Assembly: GCA_033851915.1 (NCBI GenBank)
Contig: JAWSVM010000001.1
Coordinates: 682,001-746,000, forward strand
Origin: UBA1672 sp033851915
GTDB taxonomy: Bacteria; Pseudomonadota; Alphaproteobacteria; Micavibrionales; Micavibrionaceae
DNA: 64,000 nucleotides
Direction of reading: 5' to 3'
The position numbers and the translations under genes are program-made. Positions 26,931-35,663 of the stretch are shown piece after piece (position 1 is the first letter of the stretch; the number at the start of each line of letters is the position of its first letter). The notes below the pieces were generated by a model that was given only the letters and a program-made list of their open reading frames with translations, did not search any database and was not told the origin of the DNA.

Positions 26931-27503
26931 TATGTTAGTGCAATTATTACTTTGCTGTTATTTTTGATATTTTTTCAGTTCAATGTTGCTTTTGCGCAAG
27001 ATGATGAGGATTGGATACGCGTTGTGGAGAGTGCTCAAAATGAACAGGACTGTCAGAAGCTTTGGGATGTTGTGTGGCTGGAAGCAAAAGAAGGAAAGCT
27101 TCAGGCAAGGTTTGGATTGTATTTATTGTTTATGCCACCACCGCATATGACTGAGATTACTTTTTCTGGGCGAACAGATATGGTTTCGAGGTTGCGCGAT
27201 ATTTCAGTTTTGGCAGTGCATAGTACAGGTGTTCGGCATTTTGAAAATGATGATTCTATTACTGACTTCTATTATGAGGGTTTTAATCGACTTTATAAGG
27301 ATTTGAATTTTAGTAGCATTGGAGGAAAGAGTTTTCTCAAATGCTTAAATGAAAGTCGCTCTCCTTCTTGTGCGCAAATTGCAGTTGATGACAATTTAGT
27401 CCCTTCGTTTGAAGCTTACGCACATGAAATTGATGTGTTGCTAGAGCAAGGGATGGAGCCCATATGTCATTTCTCGCGTTCACGTGTTTCGGAGGAAAAT
27501 TAA
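26826..27503 (+). CDS. Chimeric gene: comM 5' end fused to an exported protein of unknown function
   Basis: A 225-aa reading frame. Residues 1-35 equal the ComM N-terminus exactly (MVARVNTVSFQ to FNIVG), then the sequence departs into a strongly hydrophobic segment at about 36-58 with an AFAQ-D signal-peptidase-like end. The rest (about 165 aa) is soluble, more AT-rich than comM, and holds Cys residues in EQDCQK, FLKCLN, PSCAQI and PICHF. No family is recognised. It uses the original comM promoter and RBS (AAAGGTG). Its last codons contain GGAGGAAAATTAA, the RBS for the restored comM. A GTG at 26925 could start a shorter product, without a visible RBS. Confidence 0.65.
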   Translation: MVARVNTVSFQGIEVRAVDVQVQLSNGLPAFNIVGYVSAIITLLLFLIFFQFNVAFAQDDEDWIRVVESAQNEQDCQKLWDVVWLEAKEGKLQARFGLYLLFMPPPHMTEITFSGRTDMVSRLRDISVLAVHSTGVRHFENDDSITDFYYEGFNRLYKDLNFSSIGGKSFLKCLNESRSPSCAQIAVDDNLVPSFEAYAHEIDVLLEQGMEPICHFSRSRVSEEN

Positions 27504-27608
27504 ATGGTCGCTAGAGTAAATACGGTTTCATTTCAGGGAATAGAGGTTAGGGCAGTTGATGTTCAGGTGCAGCTTTCTAATGGTTTGCCTGCGTTTAATA
27601 TTGTGGGT
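27504..27608 (+). repeat. Direct repeat, right copy of comM codons 1-35
   Basis: Partner of 26826-26930. The identical core is 27519-27598. This copy is joined in frame to the remainder of comM. Confidence 0.9.
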
Positions 27609-29030
27609 TTGCCGGATAAGGCGGTGGCGGAGAGTAAGGAACGGGTGCGCGCGGCGTTACATGCGCTGGGGCTGTCTTTACCGCCAAAGCGCCTCACTGT
27701 GAATATGGCGCCTGCCGACCTTGGTAAGCAGGGTAGCCATTTTGATTTGCCGATTGCGCTGGGTGTGCTTGGTGCGATGGGGGTTATTCCTAAAGAAGAA
27801 TTGGATAAGTATGTGGTGCTTGGTGAATTATCGCTGGATGCTTCTATTCGTCCTGTTTCCGGCGTTTTGCCCGCGGCGATGCATGCGAATGAAAGTGCGC
27901 GTGATTTGATTTGTCCAAAGGAATGCGGCGGTGAGGCCGCGTGGGCGGGAGATCTGGATATTATTGCGCCGAATGATTTATTACAGCTGATTAATCATAT
28001 TAAGGGTACGCAGCTTTTGGCGCAGCCCGAAGCGATTCTGGCGAATGATAATGCGCTTAATATTCCTGATTTATCACATGTAAAGGGTCAGGAAACCGCA
28101 AAGCGCGCTTTAGAGATTACGGCGGCGGGTGGTCATAACTTGTTGATGATTGGTGCGCCGGGCAGTGGTAAGTCTATGCTGGCCAGTTGTTTGCCGGGTA
28201 TTTTGCCGCCACTATCTCCGAAGGAGGCGTTGGAGCTGTCTATGGTGCATTCATTGGCAGGGATGTTACCCGAAGGTGGCCTTATTCGCCGCAGGCCTTT
28301 TCGTAATCCTCATCATTCAGCCTCGCAACCTGCGCTTATTGGTGGTGGGCAAAAGGTTAGACCGGGGGAAATCTCGCTCGCTCATCATGGGGTTTTGTTT
28401 TTGGATGAGCTGCCTGAATTCTCGCGGGCGACGCTGGAATCGTTAAGGCAACCTCTTGAAACAGGGGATGCGTTGGTGGCGCGGGCGAATGCACATGTTC
28501 GTTATCCTGCGCGGTTTCAATTAATCGCGGCGATGAATCCGTGTCGCTGTGGCTATTTAGGCGATTCGGATATGGAATGCACAAAAGCGCCCAGATGTGG
28601 CGTGGACTACCAATCGAAGATATCAGGCCCATTGATGGACCGTATTGATATTCATGTGGATGTGCCACCCGTTCAAATAGCGGATTTACAAAGTGTTGCA
28701 ACGGGGGATACGTCAGAGGTTGTGGCGGCGCGGGTTTTGGCTGCACGTGAGGTGCAGCGTGAGCGTTATGAACGCTTGGGTATGCAGGGCGCGGCGTTGG
28801 TGAATGCGAATGCGCAAGGAGAAATATTGGATTCTGTGACCAATATGAGTACAGAAACGCGCGATATTTTAACCAAAGCGGTGGAGCGAGCGAAGCTGTC
28901 TGCGCGTGGATATTACCGAATTTTAAAGGTTGCGCGTACGATTGCTGACCTGAATGGCGGCGCGGATATGCTTTCTACCGCTGATATAGCAGAGGCGCTG
29001 AGTTATCGCCGCATGGCGGTTTGTGGTTAG
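27504..29030 (+). CDS. comM: YifB/ComM family Mg-chelatase-like AAA ATPase
   Basis: A 508-aa protein of normal family length. The N-terminal Lon-like fold has GLPDKAVAESKERVRAAL; Walker A is GAPGSGKSMLA; Walker B is LFLDELPEF; and the C-terminal MgsA-like part has ARGYYRILKVARTIADL. In naturally competent bacteria ComM is a hexameric helicase helping branch migration during transformation. The gene is intact because the preceding cassette supplies an RBS and a start. The comM locus is also a known insertion site for resistance islands in Acinetobacter. Confidence 0.93.
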   Translation: MVARVNTVSFQGIEVRAVDVQVQLSNGLPAFNIVGLPDKAVAESKERVRAALHALGLSLPPKRLTVNMAPADLGKQGSHFDLPIALGVLGAMGVIPKEELDKYVVLGELSLDASIRPVSGVLPAAMHANESARDLICPKECGGEAAWAGDLDIIAPNDLLQLINHIKGTQLLAQPEAILANDNALNIPDLSHVKGQETAKRALEITAAGGHNLLMIGAPGSGKSMLASCLPGILPPLSPKEALELSMVHSLAGMLPEGGLIRRRPFRNPHHSASQPALIGGGQKVRPGEISLAHHGVLFLDELPEFSRATLESLRQPLETGDALVARANAHVRYPARFQLIAAMNPCRCGYLGDSDMECTKAPRCGVDYQSKISGPLMDRIDIHVDVPPVQIADLQSVATGDTSEVVAARVLAAREVQRERYERLGMQGAALVNANAQGEILDSVTNMSTETRDILTKAVERAKLSARGYYRILKVARTIADLNGGADMLSTADIAEALSYRRMAVCG

Positions 29031-29067
29031 ATTTACACTGTTCTTATGGCTTAAACCTATATTTAGT

Positions 29068-29097
29068 TTGTATCTTTTGCCTGTTTTGCGTTATACT
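29068..29097 (+). promoter_or_regulatory. Possible promoter of the 371-aa gene
   Basis: TTGTAT at 29068-29073 and TATACT at 29092-29097 with an 18-base spacer lie about 80 bases before the ATG at 29178. Confidence 0.4.
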
Positions 29098-29177
29098 GTT
29101 GGTAAGCAATAAATAATAATAAGGGATCTGTGTATATGGGGTGCCTTTAAATAAGAATAAAGATGGTGTGAATTTAT

Positions 29178-30293
29178 ATGTCAAATGATATGGAAAAACA
29201 AGGATTAGATAAGGTTGCGGGTGTACATGCTCGGGATGTTATGGCGGGGCACTCTCTTGTGCCTGATGCTTCTGAAGAACATATGTTCTCAACAGGAAAG
29301 TTGAAGCAAGCTTTCACGAATGCAGATCCTTTCTCTGGTGAAAATCGACAAACATTTACACAGTCTATACTACAGGGTGATACGCCAAAGCGTACGGCGT
29401 TGCAGGCGATCTCTCCGAACTCTTCTTACAAGACAGATGCTAATAACACGCAGGCGTTAAACCGTAATTCGCAAAGCCGTGTTTCTGATGGTGGCAAGAT
29501 GCAAGGTAATGCCACTGCAATGAAAAATGATATAAAAGGGACAATGGCTCGTGCCAAGACTGATCTGCAACAAGCACAGACCGAGCAGGCTGATGCAACA
29601 AAGCATGCTGCTATTGATCAGGGTATAAATGTATCTTCGGCGCAAGATGCTATGAGTCCTCAAGCGGGCGCGGATAAGATGGCCGCGGGAGTGGCGATTG
29701 CGGCAGACCTTATGGTCGGTGGTGGTACGCTTGCGACGATGGGGAAAGCGGTTTTCGTTCATAGCGGCGTGTCTGAGCAAGATAAAAAATTGTCTCCTAA
29801 GGAGCTACAGGCTCTTGCAGAAGATTCTTTGGCGAGAGCGGCAAGCTCCGGTAGCAATGAGACTGCTATTGATGATAATGCCGGTGCGACGGTTAGTCTT
29901 GATGTGAGTACGAAGAGTAAATTTGATTTTGAGGGCATGACTGTTGATGAATACATAGATGTTGCCCAAACTGATATTGAAAACACGCCAGAGATGATGG
30001 CACTTATGGATGATCTTGCGGCAGTGGATCAAGTTCAAAGTAACCTTGGTCGCCTAGAAGATAGAGGCGATGTCGCTTTTGATTTATCCGATGAAACGAT
30101 TGACGCTATTTCTGTTGAACTTACAGGGCAAGGCTTGCAAGGTATTGCTTCATTTAAGGTGGCTGATACTTTGGCTGCAAATGAAGCGACATTCTCCGCT
30201 GTGGAAGATGTTGCACCTAAGCTTAATGCAGATGAAGATATATCCGAGTATAAACCGCCGGTGATGGCATTGGCTCAGATGCAAATGGCTTAA
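29178..30293 (+). CDS. Hypothetical Ala/Asp/Gln-rich protein with one hydrophobic Gly-rich segment
   Basis: A 371-aa protein. The first 160 residues are polar, low complexity and probably disordered or coiled (many Gln, Ala, Asp and Ser). A hydrophobic stretch near 168-195 contains AAGVAIAADLMVGGGTLATMG. The remainder is acidic and helical. No signal peptide or known domain is seen. Its composition resembles that of the 567-aa protein at 49708-51411, though no alignable region was found. A secreted or surface effector is one possibility, with no direct evidence. Confidence 0.6.
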   Translation: MSNDMEKQGLDKVAGVHARDVMAGHSLVPDASEEHMFSTGKLKQAFTNADPFSGENRQTFTQSILQGDTPKRTALQAISPNSSYKTDANNTQALNRNSQSRVSDGGKMQGNATAMKNDIKGTMARAKTDLQQAQTEQADATKHAAIDQGINVSSAQDAMSPQAGADKMAAGVAIAADLMVGGGTLATMGKAVFVHSGVSEQDKKLSPKELQALAEDSLARAASSGSNETAIDDNAGATVSLDVSTKSKFDFEGMTVDEYIDVAQTDIENTPEMMALMDDLAAVDQVQSNLGRLEDRGDVAFDLSDETIDAISVELTGQGLQGIASFKVADTLAANEATFSAVEDVAPKLNADEDISEYKPPVMALAQMQMA

Positions 30294-30332
30294 TTTGTGG
30301 AATTAAGTTTGCTTGAATAATGAGTTTTCTTC

Positions 30333-31430
30333 TTGAGTATTTCAGCACACTATCTTAGTGTAATTTTTTGTCTTAACAGTGGTCTTTTTCTCTTGTCATA
30401 TGCGCATTCAATAGACGTTGCTCAGAAGTTTGCAGGCCTTGCGTTGAAACGTATTAAGGCAGATGGTCTCATCCCTACACCCGAAAATTATGAATTGTGG
30501 TTTGTTTATTATTCCAAATCAGATCCTGAATTGATGAAAGCTGTTGATGCTCTGCTTGAGCAAACAGGCGGCAGCGTGTCGGATGAGCAGTGCTATGCGA
30601 TTTTTAATGAGTTTTTGAGTGGTAGCCGCGAAGTGGAAATGGTTTCAGAGGCTGGAAGTCAGATTCAAAAGACCATAGATGAGGTCAATGTTGTTGTCTT
30701 TTCAACTAAGAAATATGCGGCTAAATATAATAAAGGCCTGAAAGATGCGAGCGATCAAATTAAGGCTGGTACAAGCCCTGAAGATGTTGATGCATTGCTC
30801 TCTGATATTATGTCCAGTACGGATGACATGATAGGCCATCATGAGCATTTAGAAGAAATGCTGGAGTATTCAACGAGAGCTATGGAAGATATGCGTCGCG
30901 ATCTTGAAATTGCACGTAAAGAGGCGATGACTGACCCTCTCACAGGGCTTGCGAACAGGAAGGCGTTTGATCAGGAAATTCATGACTTGATTGAAGCAGC
31001 AAACCATGGTGAAGAGCCGCATACATTTAGTATGATTCTTCTAGATATTGATCACTTTAAGAAATTTAACGACACATTCGGGCATCAAGTCGGAGATCAA
31101 GTTTTGAAACTGGTTGCCAGAACTTTAAAGGCGGGCACTAAAGGTCGGGATGTTGTTGTGCGTTATGGTGGTGAAGAATTTGTTATTCTTTTGCCTGACA
31201 CAAATATACAGGGCGGCGTGAAGGTTGCTGAGCTTCTTCGTCATGAAGTAGAGAAAAAAGAAGTAATTAATCGGGTTACAGGCAAGAGTATTGCGAAAAT
31301 TACTTTCTCTGCCGGTGTGGCTGAATATTTGAAAAATGAAGAACGCGAAGATTTCGTTGCTCGCGTGGATAAAGCCCTTTACGAAGCAAAAGATGCGGGC
31401 CGAAATCAAGTCCTTGCCTCTTCATCTTAA
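30333..31430 (+). CDS. GGDEF-domain diguanylate cyclase
   Basis: Up to 365 aa. The N-terminal part is helical and ends in a coiled coil near LEYSTRAMEDMRRDLEIARK. The GGDEF domain from about residue 205 has DPLTGLANR, LDIDHFKKFND and the active motif RYGGEEF, so it should make cyclic di-GMP. The inhibitory-site Arg of RxxD is Lys (KGRD), so product inhibition may be missing. The start is uncertain: TTG at 30333, or TTG at 30393 that would remove a short hydrophobic stretch. No ATG is available in frame before the conserved part. Confidence 0.85.
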   Translation: MSISAHYLSVIFCLNSGLFLLSYAHSIDVAQKFAGLALKRIKADGLIPTPENYELWFVYYSKSDPELMKAVDALLEQTGGSVSDEQCYAIFNEFLSGSREVEMVSEAGSQIQKTIDEVNVVVFSTKKYAAKYNKGLKDASDQIKAGTSPEDVDALLSDIMSSTDDMIGHHEHLEEMLEYSTRAMEDMRRDLEIARKEAMTDPLTGLANRKAFDQEIHDLIEAANHGEEPHTFSMILLDIDHFKKFNDTFGHQVGDQVLKLVARTLKAGTKGRDVVVRYGGEEFVILLPDTNIQGGVKVAELLRHEVEKKEVINRVTGKSIAKITFSAGVAEYLKNEEREDFVARVDKALYEAKDAGRNQVLASSS

Positions 31431-31503
31431 AAAAAATATTTAAACCCTCTTTTTTCTGTTACAAGCCCTTGCATAGATGTGGGGTAACGTCCTATTTATA
31501 GGT

Positions 31504-33741
31504 ATGCAGGATATATTTGACATTGAAGAATCGCCAAGCGCCGAGAGTGCTTTTACTTATCTCGACACATTGAATGCGCCGCAACGCGAAGCGGTTGAAA
31601 CGCTGGAGGGCGCGGTTCTTGTCTTGGCAGGCGCGGGGACAGGTAAAACGCGGGTTCTAACTGCGCGTTTGGCGCATTTGCTCAATACTGGTCAGGCATA
31701 TCCCTCACAGATATTATCAGTGACCTTCACCAATAAAGCGGCGCTTGAAATGAGAGAGCGTATTAGCGAGATGATGGGTGGGCATCCTGTTGAGGGATGG
31801 TGGCTTGGCACATTCCATTCTCTGGCGGCGCGGATGTTGCGCCGGCACGCTGACCTTGTCGGGCTATCCAGTAACTTTACCATTCTTGATCCTGATGATC
31901 AGGTGCGCTTGTTAAAGCAATTGATGGAGGTTGAGGGTGTCGATACCAAGAAATGGACACCTAAATCCTGTATCGGGATTATTGATCGCTGGAAGGATCG
32001 CGGTTTATTACCTTCGCAGGTGAGCGCCAGTGATGTTGATGATGTGGCGGATGGTAAGATTCCATTGCTTTATACAAAATATCAGGCGCGTTTACGCGCG
32101 ATTAATGCATGTGATTTCGGGGATCTGTTGCTCCACATGATTACGATTTTGAAAGATCCTGCCAATCAGAATGTGCTGGATGAATACCATCAGCGTTTTC
32201 GTTATATCTTGGTGGATGAGTATCAGGACACGAACGTCGCACAATATCTGTGGCTGCGGTTGCTTGCGCAAGGGACGGGGAATATTTGTTGTGTTGGCGA
32301 TGATGACCAGTCTATCTATGGTTGGCGCGGCGCAGAGGTTGGCAATATTTTGAAGTTCGAACAGGATTTTAAGGGTGCAAAAATTATCAGGTTGGAGCAA
32401 AATTATCGCTCGACCAATAATATTTTGAAAGTTTCCGGTGCGATTATCGAGAATAACGGGTCGCGTTTGGGCAAGACCTTATGGTCGGATCAAGGGGATG
32501 GCGATAAGGTTAAAGTTTGTGGTCTTTGGGATGGTGAAGCCGAGGCACGTTGGGTTGGTGAAGAGATTGAGCAGTTGCAACGCGGCGTTAATCATGAACG
32601 CGGTGTATCGTTAAGTAATATCGCGGTTCTTGTGCGCACAGGCTTTCAAACACGGGAGTTTGAAGAACGATTTATTAAGCTGGGGCTTGCTTACAAGGTG
32701 ATTGGCGGCCCTCGTTTTTATGAGCGTATGGAGATACGAGACGCGCTGGCCTATTTTAGAGTGGTGGTGCAAAAGGACGATGATTTGGCCTTTGAGCGTA
32801 TTGTGAACGCGCCAAAGCGCGGCATTGGTAAAGCGACGATTAACATATTATATGGCTATGCCCGTGCAAAAGACATCAGTCTGCAATGTGCGATTATGGA
32901 TTTGACCCAGACGGATGAGTTGAGGCCAAAGGTCAAAGAAACCTTGATGAAGATACTGGATGACTTTGAGCGCTGGCGTTCGCTGATGGATAATATGAAC
33001 CACGCAGAGCTGGCCGATATGATTTTGGACGAGTCTGGTTATATGGCGATGTGGAAGCTGGATAAGTCTCCCGAAGCACCGGGGCGCGTTGAAAACCTGA
33101 AAGAATTAACGGGTGGGATGCAGAGCTATGAGTCTATGCAGGACTTTTTGGAGCATGTTGCCCTCGTCCTTGAAAATCAGGATAGTAGCTCCGGCACGTT
33201 TGTGACGCTTATGACCTTGCATGGCGCGAAGGGGTTGGAATTTGACAATGTGTTTCTTCCTGGTTGGGAAGAGGGTTTATTTCCCTCTCAACGTACGATG
33301 GATGAAAACGGTGTGAAGGGTTTGGAAGAAGAGCGCCGCTTGGCCTATGTTGGAGTGACCCGTGCGCGTAAGCGTGTGTTTATTTCACATGCTGCGAGTA
33401 GGCGCATTTATGGCAGTTGGGTCAGTTCTGTGCCTGCGCGTTTTATTAATGAAATTCCTGAAGACTTGATTGATTTGAGTACGCAAAGCGGCATGGTGCA
33501 AGCGGGGCGTTCCCGTCATTGGGATTCCAGTGGTTTTACACCAAAGGCAAAGCCTGCGATCAGTACGTTCGAGCGTAAGGTTCAAACGGAAAGCGGTGTG
33601 ATTCTGTCCCGCGGTGATCGCGTGTTTCATGATAAATTTGGCTATGGAAAAATTATCAATATTGATGGGCATAAGCTCGACATTGTTTTTGAGCATAGTG
33701 GCAAAAAACGTGTCATGGATAGCTTTGTTGAAAAATCATAA
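31504..33741 (+). CDS. uvrD: UvrD/PcrA-type superfamily 1A DNA helicase
   Basis: About 745 aa with all SF1 motifs: LNAPQREAVE (Q), AGAGTGKTRVLT (Walker A), FTNKAALEMRERI, VDEYQDTN (Walker B), GDDDQSIYGWRGA, LEQNYRST, TLHGAKGLEFDNVF and YVGVTRARKRVFIS. The C-terminal tail ends with a Tudor-like DRVFHDKFGYGKI segment, as in PcrA/UvrD, which binds RNA polymerase. It acts in nucleotide excision and mismatch repair. The ATG at 31504 is preferred; one at 31477 would add nine residues. Confidence 0.93.
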   Translation: MQDIFDIEESPSAESAFTYLDTLNAPQREAVETLEGAVLVLAGAGTGKTRVLTARLAHLLNTGQAYPSQILSVTFTNKAALEMRERISEMMGGHPVEGWWLGTFHSLAARMLRRHADLVGLSSNFTILDPDDQVRLLKQLMEVEGVDTKKWTPKSCIGIIDRWKDRGLLPSQVSASDVDDVADGKIPLLYTKYQARLRAINACDFGDLLLHMITILKDPANQNVLDEYHQRFRYILVDEYQDTNVAQYLWLRLLAQGTGNICCVGDDDQSIYGWRGAEVGNILKFEQDFKGAKIIRLEQNYRSTNNILKVSGAIIENNGSRLGKTLWSDQGDGDKVKVCGLWDGEAEARWVGEEIEQLQRGVNHERGVSLSNIAVLVRTGFQTREFEERFIKLGLAYKVIGGPRFYERMEIRDALAYFRVVVQKDDDLAFERIVNAPKRGIGKATINILYGYARAKDISLQCAIMDLTQTDELRPKVKETLMKILDDFERWRSLMDNMNHAELADMILDESGYMAMWKLDKSPEAPGRVENLKELTGGMQSYESMQDFLEHVALVLENQDSSSGTFVTLMTLHGAKGLEFDNVFLPGWEEGLFPSQRTMDENGVKGLEEERRLAYVGVTRARKRVFISHAASRRIYGSWVSSVPARFINEIPEDLIDLSTQSGMVQAGRSRHWDSSGFTPKAKPAISTFERKVQTESGVILSRGDRVFHDKFGYGKIINIDGHKLDIVFEHSGKKRVMDSFVEKS

Positions 33742-33747
33742 ATTGAT

Positions 33748-34494
33748 TTAGAAGTCTAATTTTCCTGCGGCAATGATCTCTCCGTATCCACCTTCTTGAG
33801 CGAATATTGCAATGCCATCGAGCGTTTCGCCAGCGATGAGAGATTTTGGCATCGGGAATTTATGGGTGATGCTTGCCCCTTTCCATTTTCCTAAATTAGT
33901 ATAGCTGAGAGCGGCATTCGCATAAGTAATTGATTTTCCGTTGTTTTCGCCGTTTTTGATGTCTTGTTTATGGTTCTTTTTATATCCGAAAGCCCATAAA
34001 TGGTAATCGCCTTCACCTATGTTAGGGAGGGAGAAGTTGATTAGGTCTTTGTCTTTGGTTTCTATGTTGATATTTTGAATAGGCTTTGCTGCGGCTTTTT
34101 TGAGGGCGGCTTCGATTTTATCATTATGGGAGCCTATGAAGCCCGCTCCGCCATTTACAATCATTTGCGGTGTATAAATGCGTTTTGTTCCGTTCATACC
34201 GGCGTAACCATGTTGGCGCATGTCACAGAAATCTTGAGATAATGTGTCTTTCCAGTGCAGGTGGTTGAAATAAGATACGTGACAGCCCAAAGTAATAATA
34301 TTGTCGTTTTGTGATAAGGTGGCCAAGGTTCTGTCCGCAGGTGGACATGATGAGCATCCTTGTGATGTATAGAGTTCAACCACGACAGGCGCGCTGACTG
34401 TTGGCAGTTTCGCGCCGTATTGCGCGTAGAGGCCTTGCGCGGAAACACCGACAATAATAAGCATTAGGGCTATAAAAAACGTTTTTTGCATCAT
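33748..34494 (-). CDS. DUF1223 secreted thioredoxin-fold protein
   Basis: A 248-aa protein with a signal peptide (about residues 5-22). The DUF1223 signature VVVELYTSQGCSSCPPADRTL has a CSSC pair in a thioredoxin-like fold, followed by YFNHLHWKDTLS and YTPQMIVNG. The family is common in alphaproteobacteria; its role in the periplasm is not established. It converges with uvrD at six bases and is divergent from the NDUFA9-like gene. Confidence 0.88.
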   Translation of the reverse strand: MMQKTFFIALMLIIVGVSAQGLYAQYGAKLPTVSAPVVVELYTSQGCSSCPPADRTLATLSQNDNIITLGCHVSYFNHLHWKDTLSQDFCDMRQHGYAGMNGTKRIYTPQMIVNGGAGFIGSHNDKIEAALKKAAAKPIQNINIETKDKDLINFSLPNIGEGDYHLWAFGYKKNHKQDIKNGENNGKSITYANAALSYTNLGKWKGASITHKFPMPKSLIAGETLDGIAIFAQEGGYGEIIAAGKLDF

Positions 34495-34669
34495 AATATT
34501 ACATTCGTATCTTTGTTCGATTTGGTTTCATCAGCCTATCTTATCTGCTTTTGTTCGAAAAGCACAAATTGTCCCCGTTTATGATTTTGGTTTTAGTTGC
34601 CAGTCATTGTGTTCTGCTTTAAACTCCTTCATATTAATCACTTAAAGAACATATAGATGGATAGAGCTT

Positions 34670-35632
34670 ATGGCGCATAAAGCAAAAATTGCGACTGTGT
34701 TTGGTGGAACCGGATTTCTTGGTAAACAGGTTGTGCACAGGTTGGCTGCGCGTGGTGTTACGGTTAAGATAGCAACGCGCGTGCCGGAGCGTGCTGATTT
34801 TTTGAAGACGTGTGGCGCGGTGGGGCAGGTTGTGCCTGTGCAGTGTGATTATTCAGATGCGCGAAGCGTTCATCAAGTTATTAAAGGTTCTGATTTTGTT
34901 GTGAATTGTATTGGTATTTTAGTTGAGCGTAAAAAACGTGCAACATTTGAATATGTGCATGTTGATCTTCCCGCAATCATTGCTAAAGCTTGCGCGGATG
35001 AAGGTGTGTCTCGCTTTACGCATGTCTCTGCATTGGGATGTGATACGGGTATTTCGAAATATGCGCAAACCAAGTATGATGGTGAGAATGCGGTGCGTGC
35101 GAATTTCTCCGATGTGATTATTTTGCGCCCAAGCGTGATGTTCGGGCAGGGTGATGATTTTTTCAATAAATTTGCGGAACTTTCACGCTTTATGCCGTTT
35201 TTACCGTTAATTGGCGGCGGTAGGACACGGTTTCAGCCTGTTTATGTTGGTGATGTGGCCGATGTTGTGTTGAAGGGGTTATTCGCAGGATCTGCTGAAT
35301 TTTTGGGCAAAACATATCAACTTGGCGGGCCTGATGTTGTGACCTTCAGGGAAATTTATGAAAAGATGTTTAAATATACGGGGCGTTCCAAAAAATTAAT
35401 TTCTGTGCCTTTTCGTATTGCGAAGCTGAAGGCACTTTTCTTAAAGATTTGGCCTAACCCTATTTTAACACCGGATCAAGTTGATGATTTGAAAACCGAT
35501 AATGTTGTGGATGATAAGGCGCAAGGCATTGATGTGTTTGAGATCCATCCAAAATCTATGGATTTAATCTTGCCAGGATATTTGGAAACATATAAATCCG
35601 GCGGGCGCTTCGCGGTAGAGCAGGGCGCTTGA
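34670..35632 (+). CDS. NAD(P)-binding protein, complex I NDUFA9 family
   Basis: A 320-aa atypical short-chain dehydrogenase-type protein with the N-terminal nucleotide loop VFGGTGFLGKQVVHRLAARG, then HVSALGCD and RPSVMFGQGDDFFN. This matches NDUFA9-like proteins; in alphaproteobacteria and mitochondria they are accessory to NADH dehydrogenase, so a quinone-related or complex I role is likely. surA follows after 31 bases. Confidence 0.88.
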   Translation: MAHKAKIATVFGGTGFLGKQVVHRLAARGVTVKIATRVPERADFLKTCGAVGQVVPVQCDYSDARSVHQVIKGSDFVVNCIGILVERKKRATFEYVHVDLPAIIAKACADEGVSRFTHVSALGCDTGISKYAQTKYDGENAVRANFSDVIILRPSVMFGQGDDFFNKFAELSRFMPFLPLIGGGRTRFQPVYVGDVADVVLKGLFAGSAEFLGKTYQLGGPDVVTFREIYEKMFKYTGRSKKLISVPFRIAKLKALFLKIWPNPILTPDQVDDLKTDNVVDDKAQGIDVFEIHPKSMDLILPGYLETYKSGGRFAVEQGA

Positions 35633-35663
35633 ATTGCATTATATTTTGAAGGAACAGATTAAA

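Noticed and set aside
26674..27608. Insertion sequence or integron cassette at comM
   Set aside because: No transposase, integrase, terminal inverted repeats or attC-like structure is seen; the duplicated comM start is far longer than a normal target-site duplication.
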